Assembly (NCBI GenBank): GCA_021495925.1
Contig: JAKEKT010000011.1
Span: 62,001 to 126,000, forward strand
Direction of reading: 5' to 3'
Length of the DNA stretch: 64,000 nucleotides
Source: Diplodia intermedia
Taxonomy: Eukaryota; Ascomycota; Dothideomycetes; Botryosphaeriales; Botryosphaeriaceae
A program made the position numbers and the translations under genes. Under the pieces are notes generated by a model. That model ran no database searches and had not been told where the DNA came from. It worked only from the letters and a program-made list of their open reading frames with translations. This document shows, in pieces, positions 1 to 10,224 of this stretch. The stretch's first letter is position 1, and each line of letters starts with the position of its first letter.

Positions 1-262
1 AGGACCTCCTCCTCGTAGAAGCCGTCCTCTGTCGGGCGGTGGTCAGCGGACTTCTCCGCGAGGTTCCGCAACGGATGTACTCACTGCAAAAGCTGCGCAG
101 AATGCGTGCAGCCTTGTCGCTTTCCTTGTCCAGCGTGGTCGGCCAGAAGGCCTCGGAGCCCAGCCGGTTGGACAGGCGGTTGACGGGAGCGCCGAGTTTG
201 TCGGCCCATCCCCACAGCTTGTCGAAGCCAGACTTGCTGGTGTGCTTGGTGCGTTGCCACAT
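1..262 (-). CDS. SYLF-domain (DUF500/YSC84-like) protein, 5' part, cut by window edge
   Basis: Exon 1 is 262..85, intron 84..29 (GTGAGT donor, CTGAC branch site, CAG acceptor), exon 2 is 28..1 and continues outside the window. The spliced product has the N-terminal signature of fungal SYLF-domain proteins (YSC84/SH3YL1 group), including GFDKLWGWADKLGAPVN, GSEAFWPTTLDKESDKAARI and FCKDGFYEEEV. The last of these is only restored by splicing, which supports the intron. SYLF proteins bind phosphoinositides and actin at endocytic patches; that is family knowledge. The ATG at 262 is the first in frame. A short extra 5' exon is possible, because a CAG acceptor-like site lies about 13 bp upstream and some relatives have a slightly longer N terminus. 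Any SH3 domain would lie beyond the window. Confidence 0.85.
   Translation of the reverse strand, partial: MWQRTKHTSKSGFDKLWGWADKLGAPVNRLSNRLGSEAFWPTTLDKESDKAARILRSFCSEYIRCGTSRRSPLTTARQRTASTRRRS
29..84 (-). other. Spliceosomal intron in the SYLF gene
   Basis: 56-bp GT..AG intron. Removing it joins the split codon of a Lys residue and restores the conserved FCKDGFY motif. Confidence 0.8.
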
Positions 263-2149
263 GTTGGCGGGGCCTGGGCGGCCGGGTTGGCGTGAGGTTG
301 TGTAGCAGCTACAGAGGGCGGGTGCTGCGGCTCTGGATATACATTCGCGGCCGGGGGAACGCAGGGCTTTGCGGGAGGAATGGGAGCGAGGGCAATGGGT
401 TGCACAGAATGCGGGACAGCAGCTGCAGCTGCCGGGATGGCATGGCTTCCCAACGGCTGACGCTTGCGAACCCTTCGAGAGCCGCCTGACGTAGCAGCGC
501 CGCGGACCGTGGCTCGAGTTGATCGCCCCGATCCTCGTGCCCTCGCCAACTCAACGCGCGCCTTACCATGCCCGACCCCTGCGGCCATCCTGTTGCATCC
601 GCCAGCGTCGGGCTACGTGCGCCGGACTGCAGCCTCTCCAGCCAGCCCGGCCGCGGGCAGCAGCGCAGTCGGGTGTCACGGAGCAAATGACGGCATCAGG
701 AGCAGAGTGCATCCTGCAGCGATCCATACCCCCGGCGGCCCGCGGCACCAGCCCAGCTGACGACTGCGCCCGCCCAGCCATCCGGCGCGCGCACGCCCCC
801 GAGCTTCGCTTCGACGCCCATCGCGCGAGGGCCCGCAGGGGGCGCCGTACCGCGCCCTTTTTGCCCATCGCCCGAGCCTCGCCCACCAGGAACACGCTGA
901 TCAGGCTGCAAGAATTTTCTGATGCCGTTCGAGAACACCCGCACCCACCACACCCGTGCCCGTGGTCGCAGATTGTCCAGGGCGAAACCTTGTCCCGCGC
1001 CGGGCAAGATGAGGCTGCGAGAAGGCTCGCCCAGAAGCAATTCCACGACGCGAATTCGACGGCCTCATGCACTCTTCAGCCAGGGCGCCTCGAGCGAAAG
1101 CTGAAACGCCAACGCAAATGCTGATATGACAGCGGCCCGCGGCGCCGTCGCTGTGCTGGAGGCCCGGTGGAAATTGTGCAGACAAAAAGCAATCCCCGCT
1201 GCGGCCCGCTATTGGCCCGCTCATCTATTATGCTCCCTTGCTGGGCCCGAGATGAACTGTCTGCGCGCACGACTTAGTGGCTTCTCTGATTCAATGAACT
1301 GTCCGGGGGCACGGAAAGCCACCGAGAAAGCCACCTTGGCCCACAGCACCTGATCAGGCCTGAAACCGCATATACTATAAATGTACAACATACACGTGTT
1401 CGGGCCATGGCGGTGCCCTCGGTGGCGGAGAAGATCCGGGGCGAAGGATGCATCTCAACTGCGACCTCACCCCTCTCTTCAATTCCGCCCGTTTCGTGTC
1501 ACGATCTCTCCCTGCTTATGCAGGGTCGAAACACTGTTAAGTCTGCTCTGGACCCAAGGCCATGTTATAGGGCCGGCGCTGAAGTCAAGGAGCGACAACT
1601 GGCGTTTGGATTTTATCTTTATTTTCCCTTGACACCGTGAGCACTCAGTTCCGGGGACGTTGACGCGACATAATCGCAAGCCTGCAAGATGTCACCGTAG
1701 AGATGCAACCCATGGGCGCCATGCAAGGGCAAGTCCCTGCAGCGAGCCTTTCCCGTCATTGTCCGTCATAAGTATAAAGTCACTTGGTGGTTGACACAAT
1801 GACTGTGACAGTTCCGCTTCAGCACCTCACCTTTTCTTCCGCTCTTTTACATGGAGCTCCAACACAACATGAATTCGGGGCGGGTTAAGGGCTGGGCAGA
1901 GTTGCCTACCGGAATCCTCGCGCGGTTGCACGCGGGGTGACTGCCCAACGCCAAAGAGCTTCACCTCACCACGCGCAGCCGAGCGCCAACTCAGGGTCCA
2001 GGGTCTAAGCTTAGCTATTTTCTTCTGCCTTCGCTCTTACACTCCTCACACACCACCCCAACTCTGGCTTCCAATTGCAGCTCAGCATTGCGCCACCTCC
2101 CAAGCTTGCATTGACGCCGTAGGGCGGCTACAGGGCCGCGTCCTTCACC
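263..2149. other. Intergenic, no convincing gene
   Basis: This is promoter space for the SYLF gene (-) and the C2H2 gene (+). A Pro/Ala-rich minus-strand frame covers about 270-590 but has no recognisable family and lies out of frame with the SYLF exon. A TATAAAT at about 1375-1381 has no credible gene just downstream. Confidence 0.6.
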
Positions 2150-2964
2150 ATGTAAGCTCCTAGCTTCAGTGAAGATGCAGAACAGCTAGCTCACCTATCA
2201 CCAACAGGGACGGATATTGCGAACAATGCTGCCGATGGTTCCCCAACATCAAAGCGCACTTCGCCAACTCTCCAATGCACATCTATTGCGTGCGCTGCGA
2301 GCGCCACTTTAGCTCAATCGATGCCCGACAATCACACTGGGACAATTCGAGCGCTCACCACATATGCGGCGTCTGCGGCTTCGATGGCGTGGACGACGAC
2401 GAGCTAGAGGATCATTTCGAAGAAAGTAACTGCTACTATGGCGCGTGCGATGGCTGCGATCACTGGTTCCTCACCTCTCACTCACTCGATCAGCACTTCA
2501 AGGCTGTCGTCGCATGCGAGGAGTGCGACTACCATTGCCACACCCAATCACGTCGCAAGCAGCACATGGCTGACTGCCACAATGAACGCACAATCAAGTG
2601 TTGGGGCTGCCTCAACAAGTTTGTACAAGCGTCGAACATGATCAGCCACCTCGAGTCCGGAGCCTGTACTTCCGGTTGCAGCTCCGAGGACATCAATTAC
2701 AAGCTCATGGTGAAGTGCACCAACCTCCGCCAATTCGTCAAGCCGAAGTACCGCCAAGTCTTCCGCCAGGGCGCGAAGGACGGGAAGGTGGATACCGAGG
2801 AGCTTCCCTTTGCGTGCGAGGACTGCGGTGACAGCTTTCCCCTGCTTAGCAGTCTCTGCCAGCACATGGAGAGCAGCAAGACCTGTGACCGGCGCCTCTC
2901 CGAAGTCTCACTCAGCCCCATGCAGAGAGAATTCGAGAAGAAAGTTCTGAAGCGAGCCACTTAA
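2150..2964 (+). CDS. C2H2-type zinc-finger protein, start codon split by an intron
   Basis: Exon 1 contributes only the AT of the ATG (2150-2151). Intron 2152..2207 (GTAAGC..CAG, 56 bp) follows, and exon 2 starts at 2208 with the G. The protein is 252 aa and opens MDGYCEQCCRWFPN, which fits a fungal family that begins with this CxxC unit. Several Cys/His pairs of C2H2 type follow (YCVRC..H..H, HICGVCGF..H, CEECDYHC..H..H, IKCWGC..H, FACEDCGDSF..H). The last 30 residues are charged and helical. It is likely nuclear and may bind nucleic acid, but no target can be inferred. Starting at the internal ATG at 2275 would remove the first conserved finger, so the split start is preferred. Confidence 0.8.
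2152..2207 (+). other. Intron interrupting the start codon of the C2H2 gene
   Basis: Donor GTAAGC directly after AT, acceptor CAACAG directly before GGACGG. Splicing creates ATG GAC GGA TAT TGC. Confidence 0.7.
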
Positions 2965-3739
2965 CTGACAAATCCTTTCTCCTCAGTTCCTGCGACAAAA
3001 TCCCCGAGAAAATATCGCGTCATGATGGCTTGGAGGCAAGGAAGAGAATCAAAGTATGGAGTAACCATTCTCACAGGGGTTGGGTGTACATAAAGAGATT
3101 GACTAATGTGGCTTGGCGAAAGTGGAATGGTCAAGTAACTTACGGAGATAGGTTGCCAGTCAACAATCCTCATTTTAACGATCACTTTGGCTATTGTGCA
3201 GTGTGCCTGCGATATGAGGTTCGGTGCTGTGATAATACATGTCATTTGCAACACGCTGTGGATCAACAAGCCACTAAGCGAAGATATATTCACGGCATCA
3301 ATGCTGCATTGAAAAGCTGTCATAACACTACATAAAGAAGACTCTGAAGGTCCTAGTAATACAGAAGTGAGGATAAGAATAGGAGCTGGTTGCCTAGCTG
3401 ATTGTTCTCCTGCTGTGAAGCAGTACGTATAATTGCTGGTAATAGTCTATTCGGTCATTGTCCGAGGGCCGGGATAAAAAGAGGAAGGGGAAGAGAAAAC
3501 AGCCGTTGTAGCTCGTTTCATGCATCCCGTTATTCTGGTTTTTCTCCAACTCCTTTGTTCTCCCAGCTCAACGAACTTTCGTGATGAAACGTAAAAAAGG
3601 TGAAGGGTATCTTTAAATCGTGAACCATCCCCATACCACGTGTTTAATAGTCATGCTTGAAAGGAAAACGGGAAATATGTACACCGAATACCCTCCACGA
3701 TGAAGTCAAAAAAAAAAGGGTTGTTTGTCTTGTAGGCCT
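2965..3739. other. Convergent 3' intergenic region
   Basis: Relatively AT-rich stretch between two convergent 3' ends. No coding signal or repeat seen; probably 3' UTRs. Confidence 0.6.
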
Positions 3740-4679
3740 CTACAAGAAGCAAACGGCGTACACTGTAAGCGTGATAAAAGCCCACCAGCCGCCAAACTTA
3801 GCCATTGCGGGCGGGGCAGCCGAGTCGGAACCGCCGGAGGCGGTGGTGCCATTGGGCAGGACGCCGTTGATGAGGAGGGTGTCAGTACCGTTGACGCGGG
3901 CGACGGTGACCAGGCTCTTGTTGAGGGAATCGTAGCTGCCGTTGCCGACAAGGCTGGCGTAGTAGGCCGTGTCGTTGTTGTCATCGCAGCCGCACGTCGT
4001 GTACTTCTGGCAGTAACACTCGACGGGCAAAGTCGTGTTGGTGCCGTTGTTGTTGGGGTCCGAGGTATTGCGGAAGCTGTACGGATGGTTGTAGTGGTAG
4101 CCATACGCGCCGTACGCGCTCGATGCCAGCCAGATGGCGGGCAGGAAGGCTAGGGCGGCGAGCGGGAAGAGGAACGGGCTGATGCCGCGGGGCGAGGCCT
4201 TGCCTGCGGAATAGGGGACGGAGGAACCGCCACCATAGTACGCGCCGCCACCATAGGCGGGACGGGTGCCGGAGCCTGAGGATGTTCTGCCGCCGGTGTT
4301 GGAAGACGAGGATGTGCGGCCGCTGGAGGAGCTGCCGCTGCTGGAAGACGAACCGCCACTGCGACCTACGTGTGCTGTCAGCTACATTGGACTCCGTGTG
4401 CGACACGGCGGCGAATGCGCCGGTGGGTGTGGCTGCTTGATGGGGGCCAGGAAACCTACCGCCACTTGAGCTACCGCTGCTGGAGCCGCCTCCGCGACCG
4501 CCGCCGCCCTTGCGCTTCTCGAGAGCCTTGGAGTCGAAAAGAGATGCGGCGCGGGCGCCGATCGTGGAGATGTCATCAGCGGCGCGGACAGCCAGGGCGC
4601 TGACGTCGCGCGGGATCGACAGTGCCGACACGGCGGAGGCGCCGGCGTAGAAGGCGACGACAGTGTGCAGAAGCCTCAT
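3740..4679 (-). CDS. Secreted Ser/Gly-rich protein with internal and C-terminal hydrophobic segments (DUF7732-like)
   Basis: Exons 4679..4460 and 4365..3740, intron 4459..4366 (GTAGGT..TAG, 94 bp); 281 aa. Residues 1-20 form a signal peptide (MRLLHTVVAFYAGASAVSAL). A Gly/Ser-rich stretch then holds repeated GRSGG and SSSGR blocks. An internal hydrophobic segment follows (ISPFLFPLAALAFLPAIWLA), then a conserved Cys cluster (ECYCQKYTTCGCDDNND) with several N-glycosylation sequons. The C-terminal hydrophobic tail (WWAFITLTVYAVCFL) could be a GPI signal or a TM helix. This resembles a fungus-specific family I recall as DUF7732; the name is from memory. The biochemical role is unknown. It probably sits at the cell surface or in the secretory pathway. 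Confidence 0.8.
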
Positions 4680-7504
4680 GCTTGGGAATCCTTGTTGCGG
4701 GTGCGATAAGGCTGAGAAGGGGTCTGGTGGTTATATCGTGGTAGTATGATTGCTGCAGTCGAAGTTCGGAAAGCAAGCGGAGATGTATGTGTGAGACAAA
4801 GTGGCGGAGCACACGTCACAGCGCAGGAGTGGTGCGGAAATATATGATGACTGCAAACAGGCTATGTCGGGAGGTGCGATCCTTAGGGTGTGGTTGGAAC
4901 GGTGCGAGTTGCAGCGGAAGGCGAAAGCCTGACTGCAGCCAAGGCTGACATGGGACTGTGAGTGGCCGCAGCGGCGTCCGTGATGTCAGCGAAGCCACTT
5001 CCTGAGGCTCCTACGCTAGCCCGCAGCGGGAAGGCGTGTGGGCACGTGCACGCTGCGGCCAGTGGCTGTGGGGACGTTTGTGGAGGCGACCAACTTTATT
5101 CGCATCTTTGTTTTGCACCGTGGCCTGAAGCACATGAGCGTGAGCCTTGTCGTATCCTTCAGCCTCGTCCCTTGCGGGCTGCCAGGAACGAGCAAGGCTG
5201 GCCGGCGGGGCTATAACTACGGTCGCAAGGCTCCAACGCCCACACAATCACCGCCCTTTCTTGGCCCCCAGCAGCCCTCAGTGCTGTGCTGCCAATCCTT
5301 GGCTGGGTTCTGCCTGATGCGCAGCTCAGACCACGCACACTGCCTCATCGCCCCGCCCACAGCTCGGTTATCTATGGTCGCTGTGCCTTCTCATCCGCTT
5401 GACCAATTGGGGCCCGGCAAGCTGAACCGCAGCGCTGGACCATCTGGGGCCGGAGATAACTTGGGCAGGCACCCTACTTCTGACTCGCGCCCGGATGCTG
5501 TCCAGAGCCGCGAAATGAAGCTCTGCTCTAACCTCTTAGCATTCCATTGCAGGCAACCGCGCTAGCCTGACGGGCTCAAGCGTACCGCAGGCTGGTGAAC
5601 AGCGCGGCAGAGAAACAACATCGACGCAGGGGCAAAGTCTTTCCGTCGATCTATCCTACCTCCCAAGATCAGCTTACCCCAGAGGGATGCCTATGATCGG
5701 CGACTTTGCCACGACCGCCCACGCCGTCTCTCACTGCCTCCGTTAGGCTGAATATTCAGAGTGCCGTGTACCGAGCATGGTGGGCGACGCCCAGCTTTCG
5801 ACATATCAACCCCGCATTTCTTGCCACTACCCCTTTCTGAAAGAACCACTCTCTCCATCTCCGGGCACCGCGTAGCCGTGGGCAGAAATATGGTCAGGAG
5901 AATTGAGACAAGCCCGCTACAGCTGCTGCGCCGCCAACTGCAATTGAATACTTCCGCATGCATCGTGCCGCTCAACCAAGCCCCTAAAAGCAAGACATGT
6001 GCATGAACCCTCCATGTGACGAACCTGCGTTAGCGTCGCAGCTCTTTGCCGTTCGACTGCTGTGACACGCATGGCACGCGAACACCAAAAGCAAAAAATG
6101 CGTAAGCAACGTGCCTCAGCCCGTCCTCCAGCGCTGCCGGCGAATAGAAAGCTACTCTCCGTCCCGCGTCTCCCAATCTAGCTCATTTCTTTCCCCAGCC
6201 ATCTGCACGATCACCTGTCGTTCTTTTCCAAATCTCAACCCGTGCGCATATCTCCCGATTCCCACCCGTCCACCTCTTATCTTTGTGACAGTGATGCATG
6301 CACCTCATCACCACGACCGTCATCAGTCCGTTGCGCTTGACCCATCAGTCAAAGCGAATAAGAACCGTCGTGCCTGAAGATCCTCTGCGGATCACCAAGG
6401 CCGTGAGCCCCGGTGTCCCGGCCTTTTTCCAAAACCCAAAAGCGCAAACCCCTGGTGCAATCCTTGCCGCGGACGTCGATCAAACACGGCGGAAAGCACA
6501 CAATACGCGCTTGCACACCTCGGGCTTCTCCTGTGTCGCTTATCTTTTCTCTCTGTTTGCGCGACCTCTACGGTGATTGCCATACCCCGCTTCCTTCCAT
6601 CCTTTCGTCGAGTAGACCAGGTCATAGGTACTGGTGATTTTGATTACCTTTTGCTTTCGATGCAACCCGCGTCCGCCTCACAGGTATATTGCACCATACT
6701 AATGTAGGCAATTGAATCCAATATCCGGACGCGATTGTCTATATTCTAGACTCGCATCTACGTGCGGATATTCGATCCGTCACCTGCTGTGAACTGTGAC
6801 GTTTGTGGTCAATGCAGCGTACAGGTATGTGGAAGCGGGCGGCGGAAGCCGTAGGGGACATGGGAGAGTTTAGCACACAGAGAAGAAATCGACAAATATT
6901 GCAGGCTCGAACAACTGGCCGAAGTTTCTGTCAGAGATGGGCGGTCAAAGGCAATTTCCTTACGTGAATCAGAAAACCCATCAAATAGAGAACGCTATTG
7001 CCCAAAGTACTCCAAATCATCCTTCTGCATGACACCATGTAAGCCTCATAGAGCGAGCACTGTTAGTGCACAAGCTCCAGTCTCTCTCTCTCTCTCAAAA
7101 AAAAAAAAAAAAAAAAAACAGAATTCTCGCTTTGAAAAGACGTGGTCATAACGGCAGACACGCGAATGATACATAGCAACAATACACATAGCAGTTCATA
7201 AGATCGTCTCGGCTTGAAATCAAGAACATCAAAAAAAAAAAAAAGTACAAACGTGCGGCGAAGGGGGCCAAGCAAAAGCCCTCAATCATTTCGGCGGCCC
7301 AATCAGGATCGCTGGGTCATCCGAAAAGCGGACTGTGGAAATGCGCCGCAACGGTTGCGGGCTGCGCGGGTTGTGGTCGTCATCACCACTATTGCAATCG
7401 ACACCGCCCCCCTCACTGAGAGAGCTCAAGCGCTTGTTCCGCTCGCTATCGACGAACAAGTGGCCGAAGCGTTTCATGATCGCAGACGGAGAGGTGCCAT
7501 GCAG
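4680..7504. other. 2.8-kb intergenic region, no gene recognised
   Basis: Holds the promoter of the secreted Ser/Gly-rich gene and the 3' UTR side of the aquaporin gene. The longest frames (for example 5038-5565) lack any family signature, signal peptide or splice logic. A microsatellite lies at 7081-7118. Confidence 0.55.
7081..7118. repeat. (TC)8 A22 compound microsatellite
   Basis: Eight TC units (7081-7096) are followed by 22 A (7097-7118). A second A-run lies at about 7231-7243. On the minus strand this is a T-tract followed by GA repeats, downstream of the aquaporin stop codon. Confidence 0.9.
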
Positions 7505-9245
7505 TCACGCGTCGCCGGTGTACCGCTTCTTGGGCGGCGACATCATCGAGTCGGCGCGGTTGCGCGCGGCCAGCGAGATCTTGCTCTCCTTGTTCTTGAG
7601 CGACTCGGCCTCGTTCTTGGCTTCTTCCTCATGCACCGCGTCCTGGCCTGGATTGGCCATCTCATACTCGAGGATCTTGATGAATTCGTAGAACAGCACC
7701 GCCATGATAGCGCCCAGGGCAGGTCCGAGCCCTACATACGACATCAGAAAAGTGCCAACGATGTGTGCGACCTGGCTTGGGGGGTTGGTCAACTTACAGT
7801 AAATCCAATGCTCTGAATCCCATTGGCCGTTCACGACGCAAGGCCCGAAGCTACGGGCCGGGTTCAGCGAACCCCCAGTGTAGTACACCCCGACCATCTC
7901 CCCGATGAAGAGGGCGAGACCGATGCCGACGGGCGCGATGAAGGTAGCCTTGTGCTTCTCCTTTGCGAGCATGAATATGGTGAAGACAAGCTCCGCCGTC
8001 AGGAAGGCTTCGATGAAGAGGCCCCGTGCTGTCGAGGTGCCTTCCGAAAGGGTGGTTCGAACAGAAAAAGGGGTAGGGAAAAGGACCGACACAATGTACG
8101 AGGCGAAGATGCTGCCGACGAGTTGAGAGCATACGAGAAGGATGCCGCGCGGAATCGGGACGGCCTTTACAATCACCATGGCAAATGTGACCTAGATGCG
8201 ACAAGGTCAGCGAGTGCAAAGAAGAAGGGATAAACAACAGCGGCATTGGATCGCTTTGTTCTGAACTTAGAGAACATTGAGACTTACAGCTGGGTTGAAA
8301 AGTCCACCCGAGATGCGGAAGAAGATCCAGACATTTACCATTAGCGAGAAGGCAAACACGAGCGCAATGTATTGCAGAGTGTTAACGTCGAATCCAGTGG
8401 ACTCGCCAGTGGTCGAGTTCTGGACGTTGTTCTGGGCTCCGATATTTGCAACCTGCGTGCCGGAGAAGGCGAAGAACAGGAACATAAAGGTACCAACGAA
8501 CTCTCCAACTGCAGCAACAAAGTCTAGAAGCAGTTAGCAAAGTTAGCGGCCGAATCATTGAGGGTCTTGTCTTACGGTTCTTTGCCTCCGAGTTCATCCA
8601 CCAGATGAGTGGCAGCCGGACCACTTTGCCGATGTCAGAAGGCGGCCCACGGAAACCGTTGCCCCCAGAGTTGGTGGGATAGACGTAGCTGTCGTCAGAA
8701 TATTGGCGCGGCACGCGAGGGTTGGTAGGCGACGGGGGACCGTGGGGCTTCTCGGCATAGGTAACGTTGCGGTAGGTCAAGGCGCCGGGGCCGGGGCCGG
8801 GATACTCTCTCAGTGATCGGGCACTGGCGGTGCCGTTACGGCGGAGAGGATGCTCATCATCGTAGTCGTAATAGGGTCTCCGCTCGGGACCATGGTAGTC
8901 AGGATAGTAGAACTCGTCCCTAAGCCTGCGCTTGCTGGGAGTGCTCCTCCATGCCTGTTCATTGACACGAGGATCTGAAGGAGGGGCCCAACGTTGGACC
9001 GCATTAGGCGGACGGGGGCCGGTGAAGGAATTCTGGTGGGAGAGGACTTCCGAGGGTGACTGGATTTCGGGAATGACGGCGTTGGGGTTCAAGGAAGCTA
9101 GCTGCTCGGAGCTGGTCCGGGGAGGAGGAGGAGACCTCAGCGGCGTCATATCTGGGAGGTCACTTGACGGGCGCTTGACAATACGCCCATCCGTGGTTCT
9201 CTCGCCATAGTAGCTCGGAAGAGGGGCTTGCGGCTCTTGGGACAT
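7505..9245 (-). CDS. Aquaporin / major intrinsic protein with long N-terminal extension
   Basis: Four exons: 9245..8576, 8523..8288, 8191..7798, 7731..7505. Introns are 8575..8524, 8287..8192 and 7797..7732. Each junction restores conserved sequence, for example GLFNPA|VTFAM and HWIYW|LGPALGA. The product is 508 aa. Residues 1 to about 210 are hydrophilic, rich in Pro, Arg and Tyr. The MIP channel follows with both pore motifs, NPA at about 300-302 and NPA in GGSLNPARSFGP at about 412-414. A charged C-terminal tail of about 60 residues is probably cytosolic. NPARSFGP is closer to orthodox aquaporins than to aquaglyceroporins (usually NPARD), so water transport is more likely than glycerol. 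The start at MSQEPQAP is the first plausible ATG; an earlier in-frame ATG at 9356 is possible. Confidence 0.92.
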
Positions 9246-10224
9246 GGCGTATGAAGAAAAGAGTACGTTGGCGAAAGAGGACGTCTCACTCCTGTGGCAT
9301 GCATGAGGGAGAATGGACGGGGCCTCGAGCGGTTTAAAACTGGAGCAGCGGTTCAAACAACTTCCCAGTTTGAACAGATCAGCATGAAGGAGCCTTGTCC
9401 GCCCCGTCTACCCCGACCCTCCGTTTGTTCCGAATGCTCGTCTACTGGACGCGTCGTGGCTCGGCGGCCGTACGCTCCCTTGCGACGGTGCCGCCCCCGA
9501 TCATACGAGGGGGGCGGTTTCCTTACGATCGTGACGAAAAGAGTCGAGATCTTCGGCGGCCGGGACAGAGGAATGCCTTGTTCGGAAGACGGCACAGAGG
9601 GACGTGCCCTTCAACTGCAAGCCGTGTACCAGGGTTGTCCGGGGAAGCATAGACTGATGATGCTGATCTTCGCAAGGCCCAGTAGCGCGGGTTACGCGAG
9701 GCCGGCATGCACGGTTGAAACTCACCACTGCAGCCCCGTCACACCCTGGTCAGAGGAGCCGTCCGGCAGCCGTTACTGGCCGGCCCGGAACCTGGCGCGG
9801 CACGTGACGCTGAGAGACAGGCCCATCCATGGACTGTGTTTTCACCAGTCGGCAGCGCACTGGGCGGAGCTCGGCGGAACATGCGAGACAGGCAACGGTC
9901 GTCTCGGGATAGTAACAAAGCATCGGATGACGTGCGTAGATCGTGCGGGAGTCGAGGACATCGCTGCAAATAGGTAGCCCATGACCTCATGGAACACAGC
10001 CTCCGGGAAAGGGTCTGCTCAACTGAACTGATGCTTCTGATTTTGCGAACCGCTGCAAGGCCCAGTTTCAGCGTCCCTGGACAGAGTCTGCTGCTGGCCC
10101 CGCCGACGTAATTACACCGATGCCGACACACTGCAGCCGCCCTCGTCCCTGCAGCCCTCGTCTGCAGCTTCTCCAACAACCTGCGAGTCAACCCACCGCG
10201 CGTCTGACGAAAGGACTCCCAGCC
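9246..10224. other. Intergenic region between tandem minus-strand genes
   Basis: Aquaporin promoter and STB6-like 3' flank. The plus-strand frame 9294-9977 has no family features and low-quality composition. Confidence 0.6.

Noticed and set aside
43..588. Pro/Ala-rich minus-strand frame overlapping the SYLF exon
   Set aside because: The conserved SYLF sequence occupies a different frame over 85-262, so this frame is a shadow there; the upstream part has no family support.
9294..9977. 227-codon plus-strand open frame between aquaporin and STB6-like genes
   Set aside because: No domain or signal, and it lies in the aquaporin promoter.
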